Shown one piece after another: positions 1-5,231 of a DNA stretch of 8,965 nt. Origin of the DNA: an uncultured Bacilli bacterium (GTDB lineage: Bacteria; Bacillota_I; Bacilli_A; RF39; UBA660). The notes beneath the pieces are model-generated. The model did no database searches. It saw only the letters and a list, made by a program, of their open reading frames with translations, and had not been told where the DNA came from. The DNA lies in the NCBI GenBank assembly GCA_944351345.1, contig CALVPO010000056.1, positions 1-8,965 on the forward strand. The letters are read 5' to 3'. Each line of letters begins with the position of its first letter. The first letter of the stretch is position 1. Both the position numbers and the translations under genes were made by a program.

Positions 1-39
1 TGATAAATTTAATAAATCTTTTTTTATTAGTCCTTTCAT
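1..39 (-). CDS. ABC transporter permease, first 13 codons only
   Basis: The minus strand reads MKGLIKKDLLNLS from an ATG at 39-37 and runs off the left edge. The start overlaps the ATPase stop codon in a TAATG arrangement, so the two are translationally coupled. A short basic N-terminus of the form M-K-G-L-[IL]-K-K-D-L is typical of ABC-2 type permeases that follow YtrB/BcrA-like ATPases. That family resemblance plus position is the whole case; no membrane segment lies inside the window. It should be the membrane partner of the ATPase encoded at 39-896. Confidence 0.6.
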   Translation of the reverse strand, partial: MKGLIKKDLLNLS

Positions 40-896
40 TATTCTTCTCCTTTCACAAACATAAGCATTATTTCATCTATACTTGGTTTATCAATTACTT
101 TAAAACTATATTTTTTTGCTATTTTAAATTTATCAGATACTAATACTTCATATTGATATTTTTCTTTTCTATATTTAATATAATCTTCTTTTTTTAAGTT
201 AGAGAAATCTTTTTGGCTACATTTTATTATTCCATAGTTCTCTAGTAGTTCTGATGTTTTTAGATTAAAAATAATTTTACCATTATGGATAAAGATTATA
301 TAATCTGCTATATGTTCTAAATCAGAAGTAATGTGTGAGGATAGTAAGATAGATCGTTCTTCGTCTTCAGTAATATAGTTTCTGAATATTTCTAAAATTT
401 CATTTCTAATAATTGGGTCTAATCCACTTGTTGGTTCATCTAATATTAGGGCTTTAGGATTATGGGATATGGCGGTAGCTATTTTTAATTTCATTTTCAT
501 ACCGCTAGAAAAATCTTTTATTAATTTATTAATTGGTAGTTTGAATTCTTTTAGATAATTAAAATATTTTTCTGTATCCCAATTGGTATAAAAACTTTTC
601 ATGATTGTATTTACTCCTTTGGCAGTTAAATATTCAGATAAGAAGCTGTCATCTAGAACTACTCCTAAATCTTGTTTTATTTCTTTTTCATATTTTTTGT
701 TATCTTTATCAAATACTTTAATTTGACCAGTTGTATTAGTAATATTTAAAATTGATTTGATAGTGGTTGTTTTTCCGGCACCATTTTCTCCTATTAGGCC
801 TACGATAGTACCTTTGGGAATTTTGAAACTTATTTTATCTAATTTAAATTCTGGGTAGTTTTTTGAAACGTTTTTTATTTCAATTGTATTTTCCAT
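39..896 (-). CDS. ABC transporter ATP-binding protein (YtrB/BcrA-like)
   Basis: This 285-residue cytoplasmic ATPase would power the permease that starts at its stop codon. Walker A is GENGAGKTT (residues 36-44), the signature is FSSGMKMK (129-136), Walker B is ALILDEP (149-155), the D-loop is SGLD (157-160) and the switch histidine is H188 (SSH). The usual Q-loop glutamine is not obvious: the region reads VVLDDSF (79-85). A C-terminal extension of about 70 residues follows the nucleotide-binding domain, as in YtrB-type subunits. Its ATG abuts the TAA of the GntR gene with no gap, so it is co-transcribed with, and probably repressed by, that regulator. In Bacillus subtilis, YtrA-controlled ABC operons respond to lipid II-cycle antibiotics; a similar role here is inference and the substrate is unknown. 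Confidence 0.93.
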   Translation of the reverse strand: MENTIEIKNVSKNYPEFKLDKISFKIPKGTIVGLIGENGAGKTTTIKSILNITNTTGQIKVFDKDNKKYEKEIKQDLGVVLDDSFLSEYLTAKGVNTIMKSFYTNWDTEKYFNYLKEFKLPINKLIKDFSSGMKMKLKIATAISHNPKALILDEPTSGLDPIIRNEILEIFRNYITEDEERSILLSSHITSDLEHIADYIIFIHNGKIIFNLKTSELLENYGIIKCSQKDFSNLKKEDYIKYRKEKYQYEVLVSDKFKIAKKYSFKVIDKPSIDEIMLMFVKGEE

Positions 897-1274
897 TTAT
901 TTGTCCTCCTCAAATATTATTTTAAAAATTTCTTTTACATCATTTGCTGTGATGTTAGATATTTTGGAAATTTCATATATTTTTTCTATTAAGTCTTGTA
1001 TTTCTTTTAATTTTTCTTCTTTTATTAATTCAAGGTTTTTAGGAGCAATAAAACTGCCTTTACCTGGAATTGTTTTGATAAATCCTTCTTTTTCTAATTC
1101 GTCATATGCCCTTTTTACAGTTAAGAAACTTATTTTTAAGTCATTTGCTAGAGAACGGACTGATGGTAGTTGTTCTTCTTCAGTTAAGTCTCCGTTATAT
1201 ATAGATTCTTTAATAGCATTTTTTATTTGTAGGAAAATTGGCATATCACTACTGTTACTAATAATAATGTTCAA
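897..1274 (-). CDS. GntR-family regulator, YtrA subfamily
   Basis: This 125-residue DNA-binding protein has an N-terminal GntR winged helix (about residues 11-78, including LPSVRSLANDLKIS, TVKRAYDELEKEGFI and GKGSFI). Only a short helical tail of about 45 residues follows, which places it in the YtrA subfamily: no large effector domain. The start is TTG at 1274-1272, chosen because AGAGGTGAT (1282-1289) lies just upstream with a good spacer and the N-terminus fits the family; no ATG occurs before residue 11. It is the first gene of the regulator-ATPase-permease operon, and the inverted repeat over its promoter is the likely autorepression site. How it senses a signal cannot be seen. Confidence 0.92.
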   Translation of the reverse strand: MNIIISNSSDMPIFLQIKNAIKESIYNGDLTEEEQLPSVRSLANDLKISFLTVKRAYDELEKEGFIKTIPGKGSFIAPKNLELIKEEKLKEIQDLIEKIYEISKISNITANDVKEIFKIIFEEDK

Positions 1275-1290
1275 TACAATATCACCTCTC

Positions 1291-1329
1291 TGTTATAATT
1301 ATAATATAACAGTTATAACAGATTGTCAA
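1291..1329 (-). promoter_or_regulatory. Promoter with overlapping GntR operator
   Basis: On the minus strand TTGACA (1329-1324) is followed after 17 bases by TATTAT (1306-1301). Across the -10 lies an inverted repeat with perfect arms TGTTATA (1291-1297) and TATAACA (1305-1311). An additional copy of the half-site, TGTTATA on the minus strand, sits at 1320-1314 inside the spacer. A repressor bound here would cover the -10, so this is the best candidate operator for the adjacent YtrA-type regulator. Assignment to that protein is by position. Confidence 0.75.
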
Positions 1330-1330
1330 T

Positions 1331-1366
1331 ATAAAAAAGAACTTAACTTTGTTTAGTAAGTTCTTT
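1331..1366 (-). terminator. Intrinsic terminator after the SUFU gene
   Basis: Perfect 10-bp arms AAAGAACTTA (1336-1345) and TAAGTTCTTT (1357-1366) enclose an 11-base loop. On the minus strand the stem is followed by a run of six T (1338-1333, partly within the stem) and TAT. It starts 10 bases past the SUFU stop codon and ends just before the promoter of the GntR operon, so it separates the two transcription units. Confidence 0.85.
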
Positions 1367-1375
1367 AGTTTCTAT

Positions 1376-2068
1376 TTATGAATTATTATCTTCAATACCA
1401 TGATTTTCTCTTTTGTTATTTACTATGGGTATAATATCTTTATTAAATCTATCTAGTAAGGCATCAGTACCATATTTTTGTTTATATTCTAATTCTTCTT
1501 TATAGAGAGGAAATAGTTGATAAAAATTAATTTTTCCTTTTGATTTCATTTGGAAGTTCATTTGTTTAAAGTCTTTATTTGGGGCTGATACTAACATCAT
1601 GCTACAAAATTTGGTATTACTGGCATATGGTTTATTATTATCGTTAGCAGAAATAGTATGGCCGTAACCTAACCAAGTATTGTTTTGAATAGGTAGTCTT
1701 GCTATGGTTTTTAATTGTTCTATTGGCCAGTAATCTTCTATTTTAGATGATTTTATATTCCAATTAGCTGGTAAATATAAGACTAATTCAGCTCTTTCTA
1801 ATTCATATTGTTTTAATTTGGGAGGAACATTCATTTTATAGGCTCCCATACCCATTGTAATTAATTTATAATAATCGTTATTTTTAGTTGGGGGAACGAT
1901 TATTATGTCTAGGTGAATGTCTGGTGAATATATTTCATGAAATACTTCTTTATATTCACCAAACTGTTTCATTATATATTTCTCATATTGATTTAATTCT
2001 TTTTCTGTATATAAGTATATGTTACTATTTGAATTTTGTTCTTTTTTTGGTTTATTAAATAAATTCAC
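1376..2068 (-). CDS. Suppressor-of-fused (SUFU) domain protein
   Basis: This 230-residue soluble protein matches the bacterial SUFU domain family over about residues 17-215. Diagnostic stretches are FHEIYSPDIHLDIIIVPPT (43-61), YYKLITMGMGAYKMNVP (66-82), LERAELVLYLPANW (90-103), WPIEQLKTIARLPI (114-127) and NTWLGYGHTI (130-139). Bacterial SUFU proteins are proposed immunity proteins in polymorphic toxin systems and are also found as orphans; no toxin gene is adjacent here, so the role is open. The start is GTG at 2068-2066 with AAAGGAG at 2075-2081, six bases upstream. It has its own candidate promoter and terminator, so it can be transcribed apart from the XRE gene upstream. Confidence 0.88.
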   Translation of the reverse strand: MNLFNKPKKEQNSNSNIYLYTEKELNQYEKYIMKQFGEYKEVFHEIYSPDIHLDIIIVPPTKNNDYYKLITMGMGAYKMNVPPKLKQYELERAELVLYLPANWNIKSSKIEDYWPIEQLKTIARLPIQNNTWLGYGHTISANDNNKPYASNTKFCSMMLVSAPNKDFKQMNFQMKSKGKINFYQLFPLYKEELEYKQKYGTDALLDRFNKDIIPIVNNKRENHGIEDNNS

Positions 2069-2093
2069 GATAGGCTCCTTTCTTGTTGTATTA

Positions 2094-2122
2094 ATTTTAA
2101 CATTAAAAAGTAAAACAGTCTA
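2094..2122 (-). promoter_or_regulatory. Candidate promoter of the SUFU gene
   Basis: On the minus strand TAGACT (2122-2117) and TAAAAT (2099-2094) are separated by exactly 17 bases, and the -10 carries an upstream TGT (extended -10). It ends 25 bases before the GTG start and lies within the 59-base gap after the XRE gene. The match is moderate, and read-through from the XRE gene is also possible. Confidence 0.5.
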
Positions 2123-2127
2123 TACTA

Positions 2128-2523
2128 TTATATTTTGTTATCTTTATCATTTAAAAGATATAGTCCAATACAAGTTAGGCCAATACTTAATAGTATTATA
2201 GATGATTTTATGTCTATTTCATTTAAGATATTTAATACTGTTACCGATATTCCCATTGCTAATGCTACTACTTTAAAAATTAAATTAGTTAAATCTTTTA
2301 TTCTTGTAGTCGAATAATTTTGATTTTTAGATTTTAAAAGTTCTTCAACAGATACCCCTAGTATATTTGCTAATTTAGAAATAGTATTTATATCAGGACA
2401 AGATAAATTTCGTTCCCATTTAGAAACAGCTTTATCAGTAACATTCATTTTCTCTGCTAGTTCACTTTGGGTCATACCTTTTTCTTTTCTTAAAGATGCT
2501 ATAGTTTCTCCTATATTTTTCAT
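2128..2523 (-). CDS. XRE-family HTH regulator with two membrane segments
   Basis: The N-terminal Cro/C1-type helix-turn-helix covers about residues 5-63: IASLRKEKGMTQSELAEKM, then the recognition region VTDKAVSKWERNLSCPD, then ISKLANILGVSVEELL. A short linker leads to two hydrophobic segments at about 81-100 and 107-124, joined by NEIDIK, and a short charged tail. The protein is therefore likely anchored in the membrane with its DNA-binding domain in the cytoplasm, a common layout in Bacillota; the signal and targets are unknown. The ATG at 2523 has AGGAGG (2528-2533) four bases upstream. The nested inverted repeats in its upstream region are candidate self-binding sites. Confidence 0.9.
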   Translation of the reverse strand: MKNIGETIASLRKEKGMTQSELAEKMNVTDKAVSKWERNLSCPDINTISKLANILGVSVEELLKSKNQNYSTTRIKDLTNLIFKVVALAMGISVTVLNILNEIDIKSSIILLSIGLTCIGLYLLNDKDNKI

Positions 2524-2538
2524 AATTCCTCCTTTTTA

Positions 2539-2640
2539 TATAATAAAATGTAATATAAATTAGAGAAAAAGTAAACCAATAATTAGTTTATTTTTCTCTA
2601 CTATTGGTTTACTTAATGGTAAAATATACATTTTATTATA
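2539..2640. repeat. Nested, partly competing inverted repeats between GNAT and XRE genes
   Basis: Three inverted repeats are stacked in 102 bases. Outer arms: TATAATAAAATGTA (2539-2552) with its exact complement at 2627-2640, which overlaps the GNAT stop codon. Inner pair: AGTAAACCAATA (2570-2581) with its exact complement at 2602-2613. A third pair, 2562-2575 with 2587-2599 (AGAGAAAAA and TTTTTCTCT plus flank, one bulged base), shares bases 2570-2575 with the inner pair, so the two stems cannot form together. The region holds the GNAT terminator and must also hold the XRE promoter; weak candidates are TTGGTT (2607-2602 reads on the other arm; the minus-strand copy is at 2579-2574) with TATATT 16 bases further. 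Confidence 0.75.
2566..2613 (-). terminator. Likely terminator of the thrS-GNAT transcript
   Basis: On the minus strand the 12-bp stem formed by 2613-2602 and 2581-2570 is followed directly by five T (2570-2566), 23 bases past the GNAT stop. The 20-base loop is long for an intrinsic terminator, and the loop contains a segment that can pair with the 3' arm instead. Termination may therefore be partial or conditional. Confidence 0.6.
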
Positions 2641-3145
2641 AATTGAATTCTTTAGCATATTTAACAGTGCCTTGAATTTTTTTATTAGTTTTGTTTAGTT
2701 TTATGACCATAAAATTTTCAGTTGGAATTTTAAATGGTGGTTTTATTCCATACGTAGTTGCTTTAACATATCCATATTGAGGATAATATTTTTCACTACC
2801 TAAAACTACTGAATAATGATAGCCTAATTTTTTGGCTATTCTATGTCCTTCTTTTATGAGTGCTCCTCCAATACCTTGTTTTTGATATTGGGGTAATACT
2901 GCAAGTGGTGCTAAAGCTAATTCTTCATATTCTCCTATGTTTATTTTGGTAAATAAAATATATCCTACAATGTTGTCATCTATAATTGCTACTAATGATA
3001 ATTCTTTAATAAAATTATTACTTTTTCTTAATTCTACAACTAAATCTTGTTCATTGTCATCTTTATTGGTTGATGTTTCAAATGCTAACTTTATAACATT
3101 ATATACTTCTTGATAATCTTTTATATTTTCTTGCCTTATATTCAT
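2636..3145 (-). CDS. GNAT-family N-acetyltransferase (YhbS-like)
   Basis: This 169-residue GNAT enzyme would transfer an acetyl group from acetyl-CoA to an unidentified small molecule or protein. The acetyl-CoA motif A is clear: LAPLAVLPQYQKQGIGGALI (78-97), with the Q-x-x-G-x-G-G pyrophosphate loop at 88-94. The following LGYHYSVVLGSEKYYPQYGY (108-127) is motif B of the YhbS/COG3153-like group, where the chain passes Y-P-[QR]-[FY]-G-[FY]. The ATG at 3145 has AGAAGGT (3151-3157) upstream. It begins 13 bases after the thrS stop with no promoter between, so it should share the threonine-regulated transcript; why an acetyltransferase would be induced with ThrRS is not apparent. Confidence 0.9.
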   Translation of the reverse strand: MNIRQENIKDYQEVYNVIKLAFETSTNKDDNEQDLVVELRKSNNFIKELSLVAIIDDNIVGYILFTKINIGEYEELALAPLAVLPQYQKQGIGGALIKEGHRIAKKLGYHYSVVLGSEKYYPQYGYVKATTYGIKPPFKIPTENFMVIKLNKTNKKIQGTVKYAKEFNL

Positions 3146-3158
3146 ATTATACCTTCTT

Positions 3159-4691
3159 TTATCTATTTATTATTTCTTCTTTTATCTTTTTTATAAACTC
3201 ATTAAGTTTAATAGAAATAGTTTCTTTACTTCCATATTTACGATAACTTATTAGATTATTATTTTTTTCATTATCTCCTATAATTAAAGTATAGGGATTT
3301 TTCATTAGGTTACTATTTCTTATTTTTCTATTCATACTTTCATCACTGTTATCATATTCAACTCTAATATCACTATCTAGTAGTTGCTTTATTATTTTTT
3401 GGCAGTAATCTTCATGATATTTTATATTAACTGGTATTATGTTTACTTGAACTGGGGATAGCCATATTGGTAGGACACCTTTAAATTGTTCTAATAGTAA
3501 TACTAAAAATCTTTCATATGAACCTAGGACTGCTCTATGTACCATTACAGGAGTTTGTTTTTCTCCAAACTCATCTATATAAAATAAATTAAATCTTTTG
3601 GGCATAGCAAAGTCTAATTGAACAGTTGGTATTTGAATATCCCTACCTAAAGCGTCTTTAAACATGAAGTCTAATTTAGGTCCATATAAAGCTGCTTCTC
3701 CTTCACATTTTTTGGCATTAAGACTAAGTTCATCCGATACTTCTTCTAATATTTTTTCACATAAATCCCAATCACTAGGATCACCTATATATTTTTCAGG
3801 ATTTTTATAATCTCTTACGGATAAAGATATCCAATAATTTTGCCATAATCCTAAATTAGAATAAAATTCTTTAATTAAATTGCACATATTTTTTATTTCT
3901 TGTTTTACTTGATCTACTCGGCAGAAAGAATGTCCATCTTCGACGGTTATGGCATATACTCTTGATAGACCACTTACAGCGCCTGGAAGTTCTGCTCGAT
4001 ATTGTTTGTCTGATTCCATATATCTAATTGGCAAGTCTTTATAACTTCTTAATTTAGAGGCATATAGTTGGGTATGATGTGGACATTGTACTGGTTTTAG
4101 GGCAAATTTATGACCTTTAGGAGATTCTACTCTAAATAATTCATCATTAAATTTTTTAGCATGACCAGAAGTTTCAAATAAAGAAATATCTGCTAATGAT
4201 GGACAACTAACTTTTTGAAAGCCATATTTTCTACATATTCTTTCTATTTCTTTTTGTAATTCATCTTTTACTATAGTGCCTCTTGGAGTATATAGGGGTA
4301 ATCCTGCTCCTACGTAATCAGAAAAGCAAAATAAATCTAAGTCTTTTCCTATTTTTCTATGATCTCTTTCTTTAGCTTCATTTAAAAATTTGTTATATTT
4401 ATCTAATTCTTCTTGATTATTAAAACCTTTACCTACTATTCTAGTAATCATTTCATTATTAACATTTCCTTTATAATAAACGCCACTTATTCTTAGTAGT
4501 TTTATATAAATACTATTGTCTAATTTTTGTATTTCTTTTTCTAGTTTTTCAAAATCATTTTCACTTACCTGTTCGTCTGATTTAAATTCATAATAAAATT
4601 CTTCATCATTATAAGATATATTATCAAATCTTATATTACTATAGTTTGCATTAATTACTTTTTTTAATAATTCACAACATTTTTTATTCAT
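3159..4691 (-). CDS. thrS: Threonyl-tRNA synthetase, short divergent form without a functional editing domain
   Basis: This class II enzyme charges tRNA-Thr with threonine in the cytoplasm. The catalytic core spans about residues 105-405: RDHRKIGKDLDLF (109-121), TSGHAKKF (174-181), KPVQCPHH (199-206), the motif 2 region at 224-258, ALYGPKLDF (334-342), and motif 3 VMVHRAVLGSYERF (382-395). Zinc ligands C203, H254 and H385 are present, as is the motif 2 arginine R232. An anticodon-binding domain follows (about 410-510). At 510 residues it is shorter than the usual bacterial length of about 640. There is no TGS domain, and the N2 editing domain is reduced to about 100 residues: EFYYEF and LLRISGVYYKG survive, but the H-x-x-x-H pair and the C-x-x-x-H segment are gone. 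The ATG at 4691 has AGAAGG upstream. It could be the only ThrRS or a second copy. Confidence 0.93.
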   Translation of the reverse strand: MNKKCCELLKKVINANYSNIRFDNISYNDEEFYYEFKSDEQVSENDFEKLEKEIQKLDNSIYIKLLRISGVYYKGNVNNEMITRIVGKGFNNQEELDKYNKFLNEAKERDHRKIGKDLDLFCFSDYVGAGLPLYTPRGTIVKDELQKEIERICRKYGFQKVSCPSLADISLFETSGHAKKFNDELFRVESPKGHKFALKPVQCPHHTQLYASKLRSYKDLPIRYMESDKQYRAELPGAVSGLSRVYAITVEDGHSFCRVDQVKQEIKNMCNLIKEFYSNLGLWQNYWISLSVRDYKNPEKYIGDPSDWDLCEKILEEVSDELSLNAKKCEGEAALYGPKLDFMFKDALGRDIQIPTVQLDFAMPKRFNLFYIDEFGEKQTPVMVHRAVLGSYERFLVLLLEQFKGVLPIWLSPVQVNIIPVNIKYHEDYCQKIIKQLLDSDIRVEYDNSDESMNRKIRNSNLMKNPYTLIIGDNEKNNNLISYRKYGSKETISIKLNEFIKKIKEEIINR

Positions 4692-4712
4692 ATTATACCT
4701 TCTTTCTTTTAT

Positions 4713-4754
4713 TTACTTGTAGGAAGAGTGTTTACTTGTTTTCGTTTTCGTCAT
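4713..4754 (-). CDS. 13-residue Thr-containing mini-ORF between T-box and thrS
   Basis: The sequence MTKTKTSKHSSYK starts at ATG 4754-4752 behind an excellent AAAGGAG (4764-4770) and ends at TAA 4715-4713. Three of its first six residues are Thr (ACG, ACG, ACA). It is in the same frame as thrS, 63 bases upstream of the thrS ATG, with only this one stop between them. It lies after the T-box terminator, so it is made only on read-through transcripts. It may couple translation into thrS or sense threonine; it may equally be a non-functional relic of a longer N-terminus. No homologue is recognised. Confidence 0.5.
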   Translation of the reverse strand: MTKTKTSKHSSYK

Positions 4755-4773
4755 TTTTATCATCTCCTTTATA

Positions 4774-4826
4774 TAAAAAGAGGAAGATACCTTATAGGAG
4801 TCTATTATAGACGGTACCATCCTCTT
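4774..4826 (-). terminator. T-box terminator hairpin
   Basis: The arms are AAGAGGATGGTACC (4826-4813) and GGTATCTTCCTCTT (4791-4778), pairing over 14 positions with one mismatch and one G-U, followed by five T (4779-4775). The 5' arm contains the T-box core, so terminator and antiterminator exclude each other, which is the standard T-box switch. Confidence 0.88.
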
Positions 4827-4976
4827 GTTTTTCTTAATTAAAATAACCGATAATATCGGGCAATCAGTTTCCTGAGCAACTAATAGGTAGTAATTATTAA
4901 GCTTATTTATTATCTTACACCAAACGATAACTCTCTTTAAAATAAGGAGTTAATAATCGTGTCCTATATTATTGTT
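4774..4976 (-). promoter_or_regulatory. T-box riboswitch, threonine-specific (ACT specifier)
   Basis: All main T-box parts can be read on the minus strand. The Stem I base is ATAGG (4967-4963) with CCTAT (4887-4883). Above it is an internal loop, then an 8-bp helix ATTATTAA/TTAATAAT, then AGAGAG (4936-4931) and an apical loop containing TTTGGTGTAA close to the classical sequence. The 3' side of the internal loop is TACTA, giving specifier ACT (4891-4889), a Thr codon, with one A before the lower helix as in other T-boxes. Further on are hairpins TCAG-GAAA-CTGA and CCGAT-ATT-ATCGG (Stem III), then the T-box core GAGGATGGTACCGT (4824-4811). Its UGGU bulge can pair with the NCCA end of uncharged tRNA. 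Antiterminator helices are AGGA/TCCT and GTCTA/TAGAC. Uncharged tRNA-Thr should allow read-through into thrS. Confidence 0.9.
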
Positions 4977-5000
4977 TTTATATTACTTTATTATTATAAA

Positions 5001-5030
5001 AAATAAAATCTATTACTTGATTGTAATAGA
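5001..5030 (-). terminator. Intrinsic terminator in the upstream half of the thrS leader
   Basis: A perfect 8-bp stem TCTATTAC/GTAATAGA (5030-5023 and 5016-5009 on the minus strand) with loop AATCAA is followed by TTTTATTTTTT (5008-4998). It sits 25 bases past the stop codon of the 27-codon ORF and upstream of the T-box. It would stop transcripts from the 5195-5167 promoter before they reach thrS, unless an alternative pairing prevents the stem. Confidence 0.8.
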
Positions 5031-5138
5031 CTTTGCGTAAATGATATATAATATTTTAAGCAATGTTAAAACAATCAATGGTAAATATTGATTTAAATAT
5101 AATTATATAGTTGGTCGTTTTTAGTTGATTGTTTAACA
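5017..5138 (-). promoter_or_regulatory. Candidate ribosome-mediated attenuator (competing pairings)
   Basis: Segment 1 (5138-5125, TGTTAAACAATCAA) overlaps the first codons of the 27-codon ORF. Segment 2 (5078-5064, TTGATTGTTTTAACA) overlaps its last codons and pairs with segment 1 along its length with one bulged T. Segment 3 (5024-5017, ACAATCAA) fills the loop and stem edge of the following terminator and pairs perfectly with the first eight bases of segment 2. A ribosome stalled at the Thr-Thr codons (5118-5113) would hide segment 1 and free segment 2 to open the terminator. The pairings are seen in the sequence; the mechanism is inference. Confidence 0.5.
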
Positions 5139-5139
5139 T
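5056..5139 (-). CDS. 27-codon leader ORF with tandem Thr codons
   Basis: Starting MLNNQLKTTNY, this small ORF opens at ATG 5139-5137 behind GAAAGGAAGAG (about 5146-5156) and closes at TAA 5058-5056. Codons 8 and 9 are ACG ACC (Thr-Thr) and codon 20 is ACC. A strong promoter lies just upstream and a terminator just downstream, the layout of an amino-acid leader peptide for thrS. The C-terminal half is fairly hydrophobic, so an independent small hydrophobic peptide gene is the main alternative. No homologue is recognised. Confidence 0.5.
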   Translation of the reverse strand: MLNNQLKTTNYIIIFKSIFTIDCFNIA

Positions 5140-5166
5140 TTTAATCTCTTCCTTTCAAGTAATTAA

Positions 5167-5195
5167 ATAATAGCATATTTATATTATTCTGTCAA
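5167..5195 (-). promoter_or_regulatory. Strong sigma-A-type promoter of the thrS leader
   Basis: On the minus strand a perfect TTGACA (5195-5190) is followed after exactly 17 bases by TATTAT (5172-5167), with TGC before the -10 (extended -10). Transcription should begin near 5160, just upstream of the 27-codon ORF. No comparably convincing promoter was found between the 5009-5030 terminator and the T-box, so this is the likeliest start for the thrS transcript. Confidence 0.8.
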
Positions 5196-5231
5196 ATTTA
5201 ATATTATCTTTTTGTTAATATGATAGATGTG

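Noticed and set aside
901..1356. Plus-strand open frame of 151 codons
   Set aside because: It lies antisense to the GntR gene, whose winged-helix sequence, start context and operator are convincing; the plus-strand product has no recognisable domain.
2019..2317. Two short plus-strand open frames of 60 codons each
   Set aside because: Both are antisense to the SUFU and XRE genes and have no domain or convincing ribosome binding site.
2539..2640. A MITE bounded by the 14-base terminal repeats
   Set aside because: No target-site duplication is visible at the ends, and the right arm overlaps the GNAT stop codon; other copies would be needed to support it.
4976..5008. Independent promoter for the T-box using TATAAT near 4999-5004
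   Set aside because: No acceptable -35 sits 16-18 bases upstream; the sequence there is part of the preceding terminator stem.
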